Shown here piece after piece: positions 28,001 through 37,400 of a stretch of DNA of 64,000 bases; positions within the stretch are counted from its first letter, which is position 1, and each line of letters opens with the position of its first letter. The notes beneath the pieces were generated by a model. The model was not told the origin of the DNA and ran no database searches. It saw nothing but the letters and a program-made list of their open reading frames with translations. A program made the translations under genes and the position numbers. Source of the DNA: Crambe crambe (lineage: Eukaryota > Porifera > Demospongiae > Poecilosclerida > Crambeidae); the NCBI GenBank assembly GCA_963924555.1, contig OZ004586.1, positions 5,228,501 through 5,292,500 on the forward strand. Direction: 5' to 3'.

Positions 28001-30648
28001 AGCTAACTTTGGAACGACTCTCTCAGTTTATGACCTTTGGACATTCTGACACTGACACCAAGATCCCAACTATTTTGAAAATGTTTATCAAACTTGTGAG
28101 TTATAAATTATCATCAGTGTTTTATAACTAGCAAGTTCTTTTTTCCAGGAACCAATATTAAGGGCTACTCAGCATTTACCAGCAATTGTTGCCTTACAGA
28201 GAAGACTGTATGATAAGTTTAACGAGTGCAAATTGGATAGTAAGATTCAAAACTTGACTTTTGAATCCTTCATTAAAGAGGAAGAAGGTAATTGTTTTTG
28301 TTATTGTCTTGGTCATTAACAGATTATGGTAATAGGATGCATTGTCATGACATCACATCAACATGTTGTAGAAACTTGTTTACGACACCAGTTTGCTAGG
28401 TCTTTTATTATTTAAAAATTTGTCCTTGTTATTGTAATGCCAAATGGTCAGTATTAAGTTTTGACCAATGACTGACTGATATGAATTCCAAAGTAGCTAG
28501 TGAAGACTTTATTGATCTTTGCATGTAGACTTTTATTTGACAGACTCAACCCTGTGTTCAATTATAATGCAATGTTATTTAACAGATCAAGCATGTGCAG
28601 AGTACAAGGAGTTTTATGAAGCATTACACACAGCATGGAATCTCTGCAAAGAGAAACTTACAATATATGGTAAGTACGTATAATATCTACAGAAAACTTA
28701 GATTGCATTCCCAGTTTCACTTAAAGTAGCTACAGAGCAATTCCTGATGTGGCAAATTCTGCAATCAGACCCTCACAGGGTTAAATATGCTAGACAGCAT
28801 GCAATTAGAAATTTAGTGCTAACATTATTTCCATTGAACACAGCACGAAATATCAATCAGGATATGAACTTTGATGAAAAAACATGTATGAAATATCTCA
28901 TACCAACTGCAAGCAACGAAGGAAGCTGTACTATCATCTTGGTGAAGTACTTGCTCTTTGTTCATAATACCTTCATTCTCAAATGCAACCAAGAAATGAC
29001 AAAGAGAGAAAAGGAAATGATTCTGTCCCTTAATACTGGCGTCCAGAAAGAGAAGGTATCACATATTGAATCTACTCAGGATATTGAAGCCGAGAGGTTT
29101 GGAATCCATTTTCAGACATGATTTATAGTAATCATTGCCACATTATTTCGACAGTTATTTGAAGAGGAGACCAAGATCACTTCATCTCTCACGCATCCAA
29201 AAATGTCATTTACTTGATTATCAGAGAGATCTAATCCCGATAATTTTGCTACATTCTCAGTTGAATGGGCAAAAAAATGTTATTGGTAACATTTTTGCAC
29301 TGGAAACACATATTATGCATACATTTATTGATGGAAAACCATTAATCACTGAAGATATCCCAGTAGTAGTGTATACTGATGATGACAGTTCACTCATTAG
29401 AGCCAAGATTGGTTTATTGCGTGAAAAAATACCACAGGTACTTAATGAAATGCTTTTTTTTTTGTTTGTTTTATCTGCTACTGCCTCTATAGAAAGAGTT
29501 ATCTCTTCAGTCCCAGCAAGATATTCTCAAACAATTGGGTAGCACTCATTTGGTTCACCAGTGCTTTGAACAAGTGTGTATTGTAGTTAAGCTTGCATCC
29601 AGTGGTGGTCCACCAACTTTGTCACTTCAGAGGTTCATACAGAACTTGGATATGAAAAGTGAAGGATTTAGCTCGAAGGTATCAATATTTCCATGGACTA
29701 TATATGTATGACTAGTTAAAACTATGTACTTTAGGTGCTGTGACATTATAAGACATTAATAAAATTTAATGTAGCTATGGAGTTGTTTTTTTTGTTGTTG
29801 TTTTTTTTTACTTTGCAGGCTCTTGAATGTAGTAATTTGGAAAATCTTGTGTGCCTATGGAGGATTTTGGGTAACCAACTGGCCCAGTGTTATGTTAAAA
29901 CTGACCATGTAAGTGTATGCTGTATAATAAGTATTTCTATCATAATTTATGCTTTTGAAGGAACCTTTTGAAGTGAAGAAAGAGTACAGGCAAAGTTACG
30001 ACCCTAAAAAGGATGATTTCAATAAAGTAGTTGCTGCTATTGATCGTGGTCGACTTCTCTCTACCTTATATGAGTATATCGAGATCATGATAATGTCATC
30101 AAGTTGTGGTCCAAATGATAGGTATAGCTATACCTATATAGTTAGAGTTGCACACATGCATGAAATTAATTGTGTCAGAAAGCTCAGACCCCTATAGCAT
30201 TCTGTCCAGGCAGCGTTATAAAGTAAACACCACTGTTTCAGACTTAACTTCACATATGTGTCACTGTCCTATCCTCATAGCAAGCTATAGCTATATGCAC
30301 TCGGCTACTAATTTTTTTCTTCTTCTAGCTTGGTAGACTCACTCTCAAAGTACATCTCCAAACAAGGTCTTCCTACAGTTGAAAGATTCAAAGAAGATTT
30401 TCCAAAAGACATTTATGTGGGACAGGCTGTTGAAGTTTGGAAAAATATAGCTGATCATGAAGAGGTTTAACAATAGTGGTTTAACACATTTTTTTGTAAT
30501 TTAGCTACTTCTAAGTTTTGTCAGTTTTAGCTCTTATTGTTTTATGATTGGATTCTAATTTTTTTACTGCATTCTGCCAGGTATTAAAGGAGCTTGCAGC
30601 AAACCTACTCCTAGCAATAATTGTCAATCCCAAGTGCGCCAAGAAATA
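185..30648 (+). CDS. RNF213: RNF213/mysterin-like giant AAA+ protein, 5'-partial, RING-less
   Basis: A giant dynein-like AAA+ ATPase related to RNF213, a cytosolic protein linked in vertebrates to lipid droplets, antimicrobial defence and ubiquitylation. The start lies before the window. Landmark exons: 185-329, 615-849, about 1058-1361, 1516-2273, 3718-3822 (PPPTFEEVLICNQSTT, like the RNF213 'LPTYDEVLLC' segment), 4930-5160 (RPGMGKSL, a P-loop-like motif), 8986-9121 and 10033-10259 (AAA3), 12079-12300 and 12455-12675 (AAA4), 14540-14660 (FGSSFPRDKEYTQ), 17362-17561 (PTPLINRLEKHF), 20632-21157, 21540-21995, 25119-25509, 28700-29100 and 29152-29440. The last exon ends VNPKCAKK-stop at 30648. 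Collinearity with vertebrate RNF213 holds from the first exons to the C-terminus. Oddities are treated separately: the RING segment is missing at 23697-23766, and the RZ-type finger is altered at 26485-26690. Introns host several mobile elements. Family assignment is near certain; exact exon ends are less so. Confidence 0.92.
1980..2150 (+). other. UBA-like helical motif inside the RNF213-like protein
   Basis: Within the long exon 1516-2273, an acidic Ser/Glu-rich stretch is followed by a compact segment beginning EMYNDLIDYYKCP and ending DDAVDWIDENM. The spacing (an acidic helix, a central helix with DAVKRF, then a final helix with AVDWIDEN) resembles a ubiquitin-associated (UBA) three-helix fold. 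The classical MGF/Y loop is not evident. This is a fold guess from pattern only. Confidence 0.3.
2290..2470. repeat. Imperfect short tandem repeat in an RNF213-like intron
   Basis: About nine copies of a unit near gggttaaaagaactatag (17-20 bp) with length variation. It starts soon after the donor at 2273. Confidence 0.8.
6018..6261. mobile_element. Foldback (palindromic) MITE in an RNF213-like intron
   Basis: Two arms of about 110 bp in inverted orientation (6018-6132 and 6161-6261) are separated by a spacer of about 28 bp. The arms share ctctatccctacttcactc and caccatttcaa-type blocks such as tcctaatttcaata. Such an RNA could form a long hairpin. No ORF. Confidence 0.75.
7065..7562. mobile_element. 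TIR element (MITE-like) in an RNF213-like intron
   Basis: The left end agggtttctttcaggggagc is mirrored by the right end ccccctgggtataaagaaaccct. C-rich tracts lie just inside both ends. About 500 bp without coding potential. Confidence 0.5.
8500..8573 (+). repeat. Dispersed repeat (copy 1)
   Basis: It shares cacctggggcattttg and gagagtcagctc with copies at 20482-20555 (+) and 43083-43175 (-), and a fragment at about 61490-61520. This is an interspersed family of unknown type within introns and spacers. Confidence 0.6.
8986..9121 (+). other. AAA3 Walker A exon of the RNF213-like gene
   Basis: The exon begins after a cttag acceptor. It completes an Arg codon split with the previous exon (which ends TTTCG) and reads CGIPVILMGETGCGKTRLI. 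The P-loop GETGCGKT is encoded at 9011-9034 with the invariant Lys at 9029-9031. In vertebrate RNF213 this is the first of two catalytically competent AAA modules. It is intact here. Confidence 0.9.
9985..10019. repeat. Poly-C/(CA)n tract
   Basis: A run of about 13 C followed by (CA)n ends about 15 bp before the AAA3 Walker B exon. A similar compound tract is at 44839-44888. Confidence 0.9.
10033..10259 (+). other. AAA3 Walker B exon of the RNF213-like gene
   Basis: The exon starts VHGGTTEEMI and encodes TILFFDEANTTEAIGLIKE; the Asp-Glu pair of Walker B is at 10138-10143. It ends ...FVAACNPYK (sensor-1-like Asn) before gtatg. It immediately follows a poly-C/(CA)n tract that ends about 15 bp before the acceptor. 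All residues expected for ATP hydrolysis are visible. Confidence 0.88.
10444..10890. mobile_element. TIR element (MITE-like) in an RNF213-like intron
   Basis: The left end contains aggagccactcccc (about 10457) and the right end its complement ggggagtggctcct (about 10865). About 440 bp, non-coding. Confidence 0.5.
12079..12675 (+). other. AAA4 Walker A and Walker B exons of the RNF213-like gene
   Basis: Two exons separated by an intron of about 155 bp. The first encodes PLFIVGKPGSSKSLAKTIV; the P-loop GKPGSSKS is at 12202-12225 and matches the unusual Ser-Ser-Lys P-loop typical of RNF213 AAA4. The second encodes VVVLDEVGLAEDSP with the Walker B Asp-Glu at 12578-12583. The next exon (12781-12912) carries GISNWALDPAKMNRG, a sensor-like Asn plus a Pro-Ala-Lys-Met-Asn-Arg signature. 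AAA4 therefore looks functional. Confidence 0.9.
14941..16830. mobile_element. 1.9-kb TIR DNA-transposon-like element in an RNF213-like intron
   Basis: The first 35 bases (atcatagatagtataaagcc onward) are repeated in inverted orientation at 16796-16830. Weaker similarity extends to about 85 bp (both contain catccgtgttgcc). Internal open stretches (15603-15794 + and 16068-16379 -) are short and show no convincing transposase. It is probably a non-autonomous or decayed copy. It lies within the intron separating two highly conserved RNF213 exons. Confidence 0.7.
17053..17240. repeat. 25-bp tandem repeat in an RNF213-like intron
   Basis: Copies of gagctaaactctgaccctttaatta. Four central copies are identical. 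The outer copies are interrupted by ccttggagag(g) inserts, suggesting a longer ancestral unit of about 36 bp that collapsed. It starts about 30 bp after a splice donor. Confidence 0.85.
17362..17561 (+). other. RNF213-signature exon (LINRLEKHF)
   Basis: The exon starts LILIAESRTVYDKF and continues PTPLINRLEKHFILS. This is one of the best conserved RNF213 stretches and supplies the arginine-finger-like region after AAA4. The two exons before it read YYLIHGDKKYVDLGL (16936-17022) and NLENLYESLYDVLNQ (up to 14874). The 2-kb intron between those two carries a TIR element. Confidence 0.85.
20235..20299. mobile_element. Foldback element, TAGCC...GGCTA family (copy 1)
   Basis: A 65-bp near-perfect hairpin: tagcctcgtccccagg and its complement at the ends, flanked by identical 8-bp duplications tacataac (20227-20234 and 20300-20307). 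Same ends as the elements at 34870 and 43910. Confidence 0.8.
20482..20555 (+). repeat. Dispersed repeat (copy 2)
   Basis: Contains cacctggggcattttg and gagtcataacctgagagtca. It matches the copy at 8500-8573 and, inverted, 43083-43175. Similarity upstream (actagggcaatgtgc at about 20351) also matches about 43325-43340 inverted, so the full element may be about 250 bp. Confidence 0.6.
23594..23830 (+). other. Region equivalent to the RNF213 RING finger: RING absent
   Basis: The exon at 23594-23696 encodes PMKKAESDLTTETTFNKVV then LLENMCKFLQKTFV. It aligns with the vertebrate helix that directly precedes the RING. The next exon (from 23767) reads KKKSILQNLQEGVALFFVEM then TTDLCF, aligning with the helix that directly follows the RING (vertebrate '...CNSFFVDLVSTICF'). 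The intron between them is only about 70 bp and contains no Cys/His-rich coding potential in any frame. The roughly 40-60 residue RING that lies at this junction in vertebrates is missing. Confidence 0.75.
24508..25118. repeat. CpG-rich insert bounded by (TTA)n microsatellites
   Basis: The intron starts at 24492. A (TTA)n run follows at 24512-24537, then about 480 bp of unusually CpG- and purine-rich DNA (for example acgtccgtccgtcacgg, gcgcatgcgtg). A roughly 100-bp (TTA)n tract follows at 25019-25118 and abuts the next exon's acceptor. The repeated 'ctgca(g)caagcctagccagg' blocks inside suggest a mobile or tandem origin. No ORF of note. Confidence 0.65.
26485..26900 (+). other. Degenerate RZ-type zinc finger region
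   Basis: After an exon reading FVPAMPEGNIYDLSLNLF (vertebrate 'FLPTMPEDLL'), two short exons give ECISCSSVVFKDLDM (26485-26526) and VTSCNSCGNDLTPVDLL (26624-about 26684). A later exon follows with GYNLQLPKGRSNIP then SCERTL. The arrangement is two CxxC pairs about 15 residues apart. The vertebrate RZ finger instead starts with a C-x3-H box whose His is required for E3 activity. That His-containing box is not seen. The four Cys could still bind one zinc ion. Confidence 0.55.
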
Positions 30649-30668
30649 GATAATTATGCATGTGGAGA

Positions 30669-33600
30669 TTATGTATTTTCAGACATACATAGTGTGATTT
30701 TCGTCATGTTGCCATGACAATATCCACCAGCCACAAAGATGTCATTATTGATAGACTTCACACATGTGAAATCATACCATGGTAATGGCAGGTCTCCTAC
30801 TTCCATCCAAATACCAGTTGCAGAAGTGTACTGATGTATTGTACTCACAGCAGCCAGAGTATTGTTATCCTTCCCACCTAATGCAAGCAGAGACCCGCCG
30901 AAGGAGAATGGAGTGGATGAATGTAGTCCCAGTCCAGAAATTTTCCTCCATATATTACCTTTCTCTGCAGTGTTCTTGGAGTCTATCTGAGAAATGAGAT
31001 CTGGCAAGAATACACTGTACACATCGTCTGTAAAATCATCTTCTTTTAATCCTCCCATTAGATACCATGTATCACCAACTATAGCCGTTTTCATACCAGT
31101 TAGTTCTACTGGAATTGGAGCTGCAGTGTACCACTCGTTATAATCAGAGTTCATAATCTCAACAAGTGGAACATTATGGAGACCAGGATCCCTACCTCCA
31201 GCCACACACAGCCATTCATTAAAGGTAACAACAGAGGATTCAGCACGTGCTTCTTTCATATCTCGATACGGATGTGTCCAGTCCAATATTTTAGTGTCCC
31301 ACACACCCAGAAATCTACTACAGTATCCATCACTTTCACCTCCAACAAGAACAAGTTGATTCCTCGCCACTGTCATCCCGAAATTATATGTTAAATAAGG
31401 AAGCAGTTTACTCCATTCTCCTGACTGTGAGTCATACTGTAACACTGTGTAACGGTCATTCTCATCACGTCCAGATCCTCCACCAACATAAACAATCTCC
31501 TCAATCACTACTGACTGTATATACTCGTCCATCTCAAAAGGCATATCTGAACAGCGACTCCATTTTAGCTCAAGAGGAAATTCGAGAATAGGAGATCTCT
31601 ATTGAATAATATAATATAGACAGTATAATGGTGCACCTCTTTAACCAACCTCCTCAATCATGTTTCTATCCCTCCTGTATTTGTCCCATTGATATTCACT
31701 TAGCAACTCTTCCTGAAGCTGAGGTTTGGCTTCACTGTCTGCATGCAGAGGAGAAGAGTGAAGTTTAAAGTTCAACTATAATGAATGCCTCCTATCTAGT
31801 GCCCCCTATACTCAAAATTAGTAGGGTCTAGTTCCTTGTAACTTATTTAACAGCCATGCACAGCACCTGAATCAAGGAATTGTATGTACACCTTTTCAAA
31901 CATACAAGGACCTAGAAATGTGGAAGACAGGTAGATATAAATACACAGAGTTGAAAGGAAATAACTAACATGCAGCAGTAACTATAGCAGGATTTCAATT
32001 TCGCACACATCTAAAGACTCTAATAAAAGCCCATGTATACATAGTGCACATACCATAGTATTCATGAAGCTCATCATACACTCTCACTACTCCAAGCCCT
32101 CCGAGCTGGTCCATCTGTTCCTCATTCAAAGGAAAAATTTCATCTAGCTCATGAAGAACATAAAAATCAAGTTTAACACATCCGTCTTCTATGCCATTGA
32201 GGTATACAGGCTTCCCCAATATGTTTGATAGTTCATTTTGTAATTCATAAATTTCTCCTGCTGGAATATTAAAAACTTTATCAGTTTTAACACAAAACTT
32301 CATTCCTTTATTTTTCTCAGCTGGATTTATTATATCCATCGGTACTTCACGGAGCCTGCGTTTACAATACTCTTTGAAATTTGATTCATATTCAGCTAAT
32401 CTGTTTTTGTCATCGCTTGTACCACATTTATCAATTATCTTCTTCAAAATTCGAAAGCTGAAAAACCAACAGTGATCCATTGCTTTGGAAAACATCTTGC
32501 TGACTTTATTACATTCACTTAGTTCTGGTATTTTGTATGCTTTGAGTAGTATTTCCAGAGAATCTATTGGTACTTTTTGACTGGTTAAGGATCCACTAGT
32601 TTCAAAGAGCAGACTTGCAAACTCATCTCTGATGTTTCTACTGTCCATTATCAGTCTTCCTTCGAGCCTGTTCCTCTCTTCTGTCGATAAATGCTCACCC
32701 ATCAAAAAAGGAAACCTCTCCTTTGCTGTTGTGGAATCACCTGATATATGCATACAGTCACAATAATAGTCATAGTGGTTCACATGTATCATGTACCTTC
32801 TTCAACCTCTCCACTAGGAGGAGGGAACACATCTTCAGGTGACCTAGGCACTGGACTGAGCGGTAAGATTTGTGTGGATGTGTTTGTTAAACGGACAGAA
32901 CTGGACGGTGAAGTCACTGCCTGTAAATTTGAATAACATATGGTACAGTACACCACCATGGTATGTACTTTTGCACCTTCTTATCCGACCCAGCATGATC
33001 AGGCATACACGATGAAGCAATACTTGCAGAAAGTAGATTACCTGAAGAAACTGCATAGGAGAGAAAGTGTTCATTTCTTCTTTACATATAAGTGAATTCT
33101 AATCAGTTATTAGGACTTTTTGAGGTAATAAAGTAGCTAGTTTCTCACTAGCCACAATAATTGCATATCTACAATAAGTAATACCTTGTGTGATAGTGTT
33201 AACAACACCTTCTTGGCCAATTTTGTGTAGTGCTAACTTTAAACCTTCCCAGCTGGGTTTACCAATCTGAAGAACATTGTCTTCTTTATTAAGCCACGCA
33301 CACACCATTTCTTCAAGTAATGGCTCCATGTTCCTTAACTTCGGATAAGAAAGTCCCAGTGCCCCACCCAACTTCATTAAATCCTGTTTGCTGAGATTAT
33401 TCAGACACTGAACAACTTCAAAGTGGTTCTCCATTTTTAACAGTCCTATAAGATGACAGAAAGTGAGTTTAGACAATTTATTAAGGCCACCCTTACTGGT
33501 ACTACAGGGGACTTCCCTAGGTGGCATCATTTATCTCATTTTAAAGTATAAATAAAACAATCTTTTGTAGCACAATCAGGATAGCTACTGTTGATACAAG

Positions 33601-34305
33601 TGTACTAAAAACTATTCGGGTTATTTCCAAGACACTTTGATTTCACTATTTGTACTACAGAACTGATTCATGTTTTTATTTACCTACTGCGAACATATAG
33701 TAAAAGTGAAATTAATGTGATGTTATTTCGGCTCCACCGCCCCACATCATAATTATTGTGATGTCATTCAGTCTATTGTGCATGTTTTTTTGTTGTTGTT
33801 ATTTTGGAGGCTCTATGATAGTGGCCTAATGAAAAAGTATAATACACCAGATCATGGCCTACAAATTTATTAATTCTTACTACAAGTGGTTCCATCACTA
33901 GAAATTGAATACTGTGTGTGGGTCCTGATTGGGTCTGTCAATTTCTGATGATCGAATGCACTGGTACTTTCAGAGAAAGAGCTGAAAAGAAATAAATACA
34001 TATATTATAATATATATATATTGGCTAACTACTACACCTATGCAGGTCTCACATATACACCTTGTTTTTTCAATGTTAAGCTTATTGGCTTCACTGCTCC
34101 CTGTAGAAGGATTTGTTAATGTCCCTAAATGGAGTTCAGTTGAGCCTTCAGCATTGCTAGGGTGACCATTTACTTCACTTCCACTGATTGCTTCACCTCC
34201 AGGGAGAGGACTTTGTTGTTTACTGGCAGATCTACCGGTTTGAGCTTCAGATCTTATATGATCTGAACCATTTGCTTCTCTTTTCTTGCTTAGACTCTGC
34301 CCCAT
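30669..34305 (-). CDS. Death-domain and kelch-repeat protein with possible N-myristoylation signal
   Basis: Eight exons with fully consistent phases: 34305-34061, 33981-33881, 33445-33185, 33050-32977, 32920-32797, 32740-32054, 31738-31650 and 31598-30669. They give 836 residues. The start MGQSLSKK fits an N-myristoylation consensus (Gly2, Ser at position 4), so membrane attachment is plausible. Residues about 1-115 are a Ser/Thr-rich linker. Residues 116-202 form a Death-like helical domain (FEVVQCLNNLSKQDLMKLG ... LEEMVCAWLNKED). Residues 203-268 are a Pro/Ser linker, 269-497 an unnamed conserved domain, and 528-836 six kelch blades with Gly-Gly doublets (YVGGG, LVGGE, VAGGR, LMGGL, ALGGK, VAGGY). 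Its role is probably a signalling adaptor; partners are unknown. The first intron pair was chosen because only the small exon 33981-33881 restores frame. Confidence 0.85.
32054..32740 (-). other. Unnamed conserved domain (CKRR motif) of the Death/kelch protein
   Basis: A single 229-residue exon. Its first half is helical with FSFRILKKIIDKCGTSDDK, then EYCKRRLREVP. The second half has an alternating pattern ending YVLHELDEIFPLNEEQMDQL, then GGLGVVRV. I recall the same order (a helix with 'SFFNYHIIEHII', then 'CKRRVFE', then 'LFPLS..Q...L...GV') from many uncharacterised cnidarian, sponge and fish proteins that carry Death, NACHT or kelch domains. I know no accepted name or function. Confidence 0.6.
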
Positions 34306-34445
34306 TTTAATGAAGTAATTAAAAGGGTACAGGGTCGATGCCAGCGATGCGCGGCAAAAAGTCTATAGCTAGCTAGCTAGCTATTGTTTTTACCGTGTTA
34401 TAATTAACACAATGTCTAGAGAATGCTATTATTATTGTATAACTT

Positions 34446-37400
34446 TCAAAATAGAGAAGTCAATACTTCAAGTTTTCTAAAACACTTCCTAAAACTGTCT
34501 ATATTTGATGACTTGTCCTTTCTAAAGTTTGAATTCTTCAGTTTCCTCTCAACAGCTACCTGAATTACATGAATCTTTTTAGCATCCTTCTTGCCAATCT
34601 GCACAGCCTGCATTAAATATATCATTGTTAAATGCAATGATTAATTTTCTATGTTACTTTTAAAAACGTACCTGATCCAACTTCCCATGGACCAGAATTT
34701 CACAACAAAGAAGAACAATATCAGGATTAGTGGTGTAAACCTTGGACATCAGATCCACCAACACAGTTACTATCTTGCTGTGTTCAAATACAGAATAGCT
34801 TGTAGATGACCACTGAAAGGAAAATTCAATATAATATGTGAGGTCAAAATAACTCAATCAACTATGTAGCTAGCCTCGTTCCCAGGCTCTCAGTGAAGCA
34901 GGAAACGTGGGGGTGGGAAGGAGACCCTAGTTTCTACCGCATGCACAGGCACGATTGTGTCATACTGTATCAGACGGAATCCAAATCCCTCGGAATGTGA
35001 GGGATCCGGTCTGCAGTAGAAACCAGGCTCTCCTTCCTGCCACCACGTTTCACTGATAGCCTGGGAACGAGGCTACTATGTAGATAGTGCCACTAGAAAC
35101 ACTCGCTGGACCAGAGTCTGTTTACCTTGCATAAATTGGAGAGAATTTTGAGAATGGTTTTGACAATAGTTAGCGAGGCAGAGCTTCTGTTTGTTTGATT
35201 GATGAGATTGAGCAAAACTAGCACAGCACTGGGTGAGGATATCGACTCAGCACAACTGTTTGAAACCGAAGACATCAGTTCTATACAAAAAACAAGAACA
35301 AATAAATAAAATATTTATATGTAGCTATAGGAAAACTTCTGTGACTGATACATTAGGTCTGGTTTAACATTGAAGATGCATGCATGGAACAGTGCACTTC
35401 ACAATGCAATTGCTATGGAATACTAATGCACGGTGGGTTATGGTGGACTTGACTACCAATTGAACTCACCTAAAGATGAAAGTATACTTGCAGCAGTTGA
35501 CAAATACTTGCTTTTCAATAATTGCTCCAGTAATATTGGCAGTCGATGAAGTATAATCTTTGACTTTTCAGCTGAAGCATTCACTTTTGCTATGCGCTGA
35601 CGTGCCAGAAGTATTGACTCATTGCACTGCCTTCTTCTGACTCTTGATCCCCGCCAAAATGCTTGTATAGTTACAGCTGCTGATCTCAACTGTAAGTATC
35701 TGGTTCTTTCAGTTTTGACAGAGGCCATCTTTCGATACCATCTCTGGATGACCTGAATGGATGAAAGTGTTCGTTCTTGATTGGCTCTCTCTCTTCTTGC
35801 AGCATTGGTTCTGTACCAACACTGAATCATTCGAGCAGCCTTATTCTGACGATGATGTCTGTATGCCTTTTGTATGCTTAGTGCTGCTTTATGCCTCTTT
35901 CCCAACTGTTTTTGGCTCAGTAATCTCCTTCCAAACTTCTGAACAATGACAGTGGCAGCTCTTATCTCAATGAATCTTTCTCTGTCTCTTTTCATCTTCA
36001 TAGTAGCTCTGAAGCGCTGCTGGATGATAATGGCAGCCCTTTTCATATCTCTGTAGTAATCCCTCTGGCTTTTCATCCATTGATTTGCCTGGAAACATTT
36101 TTGAACATGAATGGCTGCACTCTTCATCTGTTGATAGGCTCTTCTTTGATGAATCATCTCCATCTTAGCTCTGTAGTGATTCTGTATTGTAATGGTGGCA
36201 TTTCTCATAAGCAGAAAGCTGTCCCGCTGATGAATCATCATTGAAGTGGCTCGGAAATGACGCTGGATGCAAATAGCTGCATCTTTCATTTGAAGATAAC
36301 AATTACGTAATCGGATCATCTCCATTTGAGCTCTGTAATGCCTCTGAATTGTGATTGCTGCCATTTTTGACTGGTAAAAGGTTTTTTGGTGATGCTTCAT
36401 CAACAGAGTTGCTCTGAAGTGCTGTTGGATACTAATGGCAGCACCCTTCACTTGAAGGTAATGATTATGCACATGAATCATCTTCATTTTAGCTCTATAA
36501 TATCTTTGAATAGTGATAGCAGCTTTTTTCATCTGTAGAAAGACTTTTTGTTGAAGCTTCATAATGACAGTAGCTCTGAAGCGACATTGAACACAGATGA
36601 CTGCACTTCTGATCTGTAAGAAGAGATGACGCTGATAAGTCATTTCTACTTTACATCTGTACCATTTCTGAATGGTAACTGCAGCATCTCTTAGGTGCAT
36701 GAAACTGTCTCGCTGACATTTCATCAACATGGTAGCTCTAAAGCAACATTGAATGCAAACAGCTGCCTTCACTTTAGCTCTGTAGCACCTTTGAACAGCG
36801 ATGGCAAAACTTCTCATTTGTAAAAATTTGCTTCGCTGGTGTTTCATCAGTGTAGTTGCTCTATAATGACGTTGAATGCAAGTAGTTGCATGTTTCATTT
36901 CAAGATAGCGATTATGGAAACATACCATCTCCACCTTAGCTCTGTAATGCCTCTGAATAGCAATGGCTGCATTCTTCATCCTCAAAAAGCTGTCTTTTTG
37001 ATATCTCATAGATAGAGTAGCTCGGAAGTGACCTTGGATGCAAATAGCTGCACTTTTCATTTGCATGTAATGATTATGTACACGAATCATCTCCATTTTA
37101 GCTCTGTAGTGCCTCTGAAATATAATGGTGGCACTTTTCATCTGAAGAAAACGATATCTCTGCTGCTTCATCAATTTAGAAGCTCTGAAGTGGTGTTGAA
37201 TGCAAAGAGCTGAAGTTCGCATCAAATGGTAAGAACTATGGAAAAAGATCATCTTCTTCCTAGCTCTGTAGCGCTGCTGAATGGCAATGACAGCACTTTT
37301 CTTCTGCAAAAAGCTGTCTTGTTGATGTTTCATCAGTGACATGGCTCTGAATCGATGCTGAATGCAGACTGTTGCATTTCTCATTTGTGTGTAAGCATTA

